Below, one piece after another: positions 31,689-32,297 of a stretch of DNA of 32,297 nucleotides. This stretch comes from Acidobacteriota bacterium. GTDB lineage: Bacteria; Acidobacteriota; UBA6911; RPQK01; JAPXNP01. The stretch is taken from NCBI GenBank assembly GCA_020350445.1, contig CP070717.1, positions 4,585,667 through 4,617,963 on the forward strand, read 5' to 3'. The notes beneath the pieces are model-generated. The model made no database searches. It saw only the letters and a list, made by a program, of their open reading frames with translations, and was not told the origin of the DNA. Both the position numbers and the translations under genes were made by a program. Position 1 is the first letter of the stretch. Every line of letters starts with the position of its first letter.

Positions 31689-32297
31689 CTATAGAGATTG
31701 TTCAGTATCGAAGTTCTCGAGTCCGTTCCGGATCTCCTGTACAAACTGTGCGGCAACAGCACCATCGATGATCCGATGATCATAACTGAGCGAAAGGTAC
31801 ATGACCGATCGAATCGCAATCGCGTCATTGATAACCACGGGTCTCTTCTTGATTGCCCCGACTCCGAGAATCCCCACCTGGGGTTGATTGATGATCGGTA
31901 AGCCGAAGATATTTCCGAAGACGCCGGGGTTGGTGACCGTAAAGGTTCCTCCCTGAACATCTTCGGGCATCAACTTCTTCTTCTGACCCCGCTGGGCGAG
32001 GTCATGAGCGGTGCGGGCAAGACCCAGCAGATTCCTCTCGTCGGCATTCTTGATCACCGGGACAATCAGACCTGAATCGAGCGCGACAGCGACGCCCAGA
32101 TTGATGAATTTCCGTTGGATGATCTTGTCGCCTTCCACCGAACTGTTCATCAGGGGGAAGGCCTTGAGTGCCTGGACCGTAGCGTGGAGAATGAAGTGAG
32201 TGTAGGTGATGTTGAAACCGTGATCCTGGCTGAATCTCTGCTTGATCTTCGAGCGGTAGTTGACGAGATCGGTCATATCCACTTCCGCTACGGTGTA
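31689..32297 (-). CDS. 2-oxoacid dehydrogenase E2 acyltransferase, C-terminal catalytic part (partial)
   Basis: The frame runs off the window edge, leaving about 202 residues of the catalytic domain of a dihydrolipoyl acyltransferase. GVAVALDSGLIVPVIKNAD, TFTVTNPGVFGNIFGLPIINQPQ and the active-site HRIIDGA (in SYDHRIIDGAVAAQF) are all present; the His and Asp of HxxxDG are the catalytic pair. This core forms the cube or dodecahedron of pyruvate, 2-oxoglutarate or branched-chain dehydrogenase complexes; which one cannot be told because the lipoyl and E1-binding domains are outside the window. It is upstream of the NtrC-type regulator by 48 bases on the same strand. Confidence 0.9.
   Translation of the reverse strand, partial: YTVAEVDMTDLVNYRSKIKQRFSQDHGFNITYTHFILHATVQALKAFPLMNSSVEGDKIIQRKFINLGVAVALDSGLIVPVIKNADERNLLGLARTAHDLAQRGQKKKLMPEDVQGGTFTVTNPGVFGNIFGLPIINQPQVGILGVGAIKKRPVVINDAIAIRSVMYLSLSYDHRIIDGAVAAQFVQEIRNGLENFDTEQSL

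Noticed and set aside
1-32297. Sigma54 (-24/-12) promoters as targets of the NtrC-type regulator
   Set aside because: I looked for TGGCAC with TTGC at the right spacing in the intergenic gaps and saw none that was convincing.

Overview
The window looks like chromosomal DNA from a Gram-negative, heterotrophic bacterium of moderately high GC (mid-to-high fifties by eye). Evidence includes lipobox lipoproteins, a Tat-exported Gfo/Idh/MocA oxidoreductase, a DUF6807 (PmoA-like) protein, an SSS symporter, a large AlkP-superfamily membrane phosphohydrolase and frequent TTG/GTG starts. This mix is typical of Acidobacteriota, the PVC group and related soil or marine lineages; I cannot fix the phylum from the sequence. 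No rRNA, tRNA, CRISPR array, insertion sequence or prophage gene is visible.

Layout. 1-3.8 kb: the 3' end of an unknown gene, a PfkB sugar kinase that appears to start at CTG, a small cysteine-rich protein with a duplicated metal-site-like motif and a hairpin on its ribosome binding site, a CBS-pair protein and two exported proteins of unknown role. 3.9-8.5 kb: an AlkP-family phosphohydrolase translationally coupled to an MFS exporter, then an Nramp-related transporter lacking the usual metal-site motifs. 8.6-12.4 kb: a glutamate dehydrogenase-family enzyme, a hydroxylysine/ethanolamine-type kinase and a class III aminotransferase-fold phospho-lyase, which together read as an amino-alcohol phosphate degradation route. 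12.4-17.1 kb: a HerA/DUF87-type ATPase cut in two by one in-frame TAA, facing a two-gene unit of a double-zinc-ribbon membrane protein and an SPFH protein with a C-terminal excisionase-type helix-turn-helix. 17.2-18.8 kb: a CNT nucleoside transporter and a PilZ protein.

18.9-23.6 kb: a probable carbohydrate locus (Gfo/Idh/MocA oxidoreductase, DUF6807 lipoprotein, SSS symporter). The 505-base divergent gap in it contains a strong sigma70-like promoter, an 11-bp stem whose loop carries UCCUCC (anti-Shine-Dalgarno), and a second hairpin with nine T. I read this as an undescribed small RNA of about 80 nt, or a leader attenuator. 23.7-29.2 kb: a Sir2 deacylase, a membrane protein of unknown function, a rhodanese lipoprotein, a beta-lactamase-fold serine hydrolase with a membrane tail and a geranylgeranyl reductase-family flavoprotein. 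29.1-32.3 kb (minus strand): the C-terminal part of a 2-oxoacid dehydrogenase E2, an NtrC-type sigma54 activator and its histidine kinase, whose 3' end overlaps the flavoprotein gene by 124 bases.

The observations most worth following are the candidate small RNA, the in-frame stop in the ATPase, the SPFH/zinc-ribbon unit, the kinase/phospho-lyase pair and the hairpin-guarded cysteine-rich gene.
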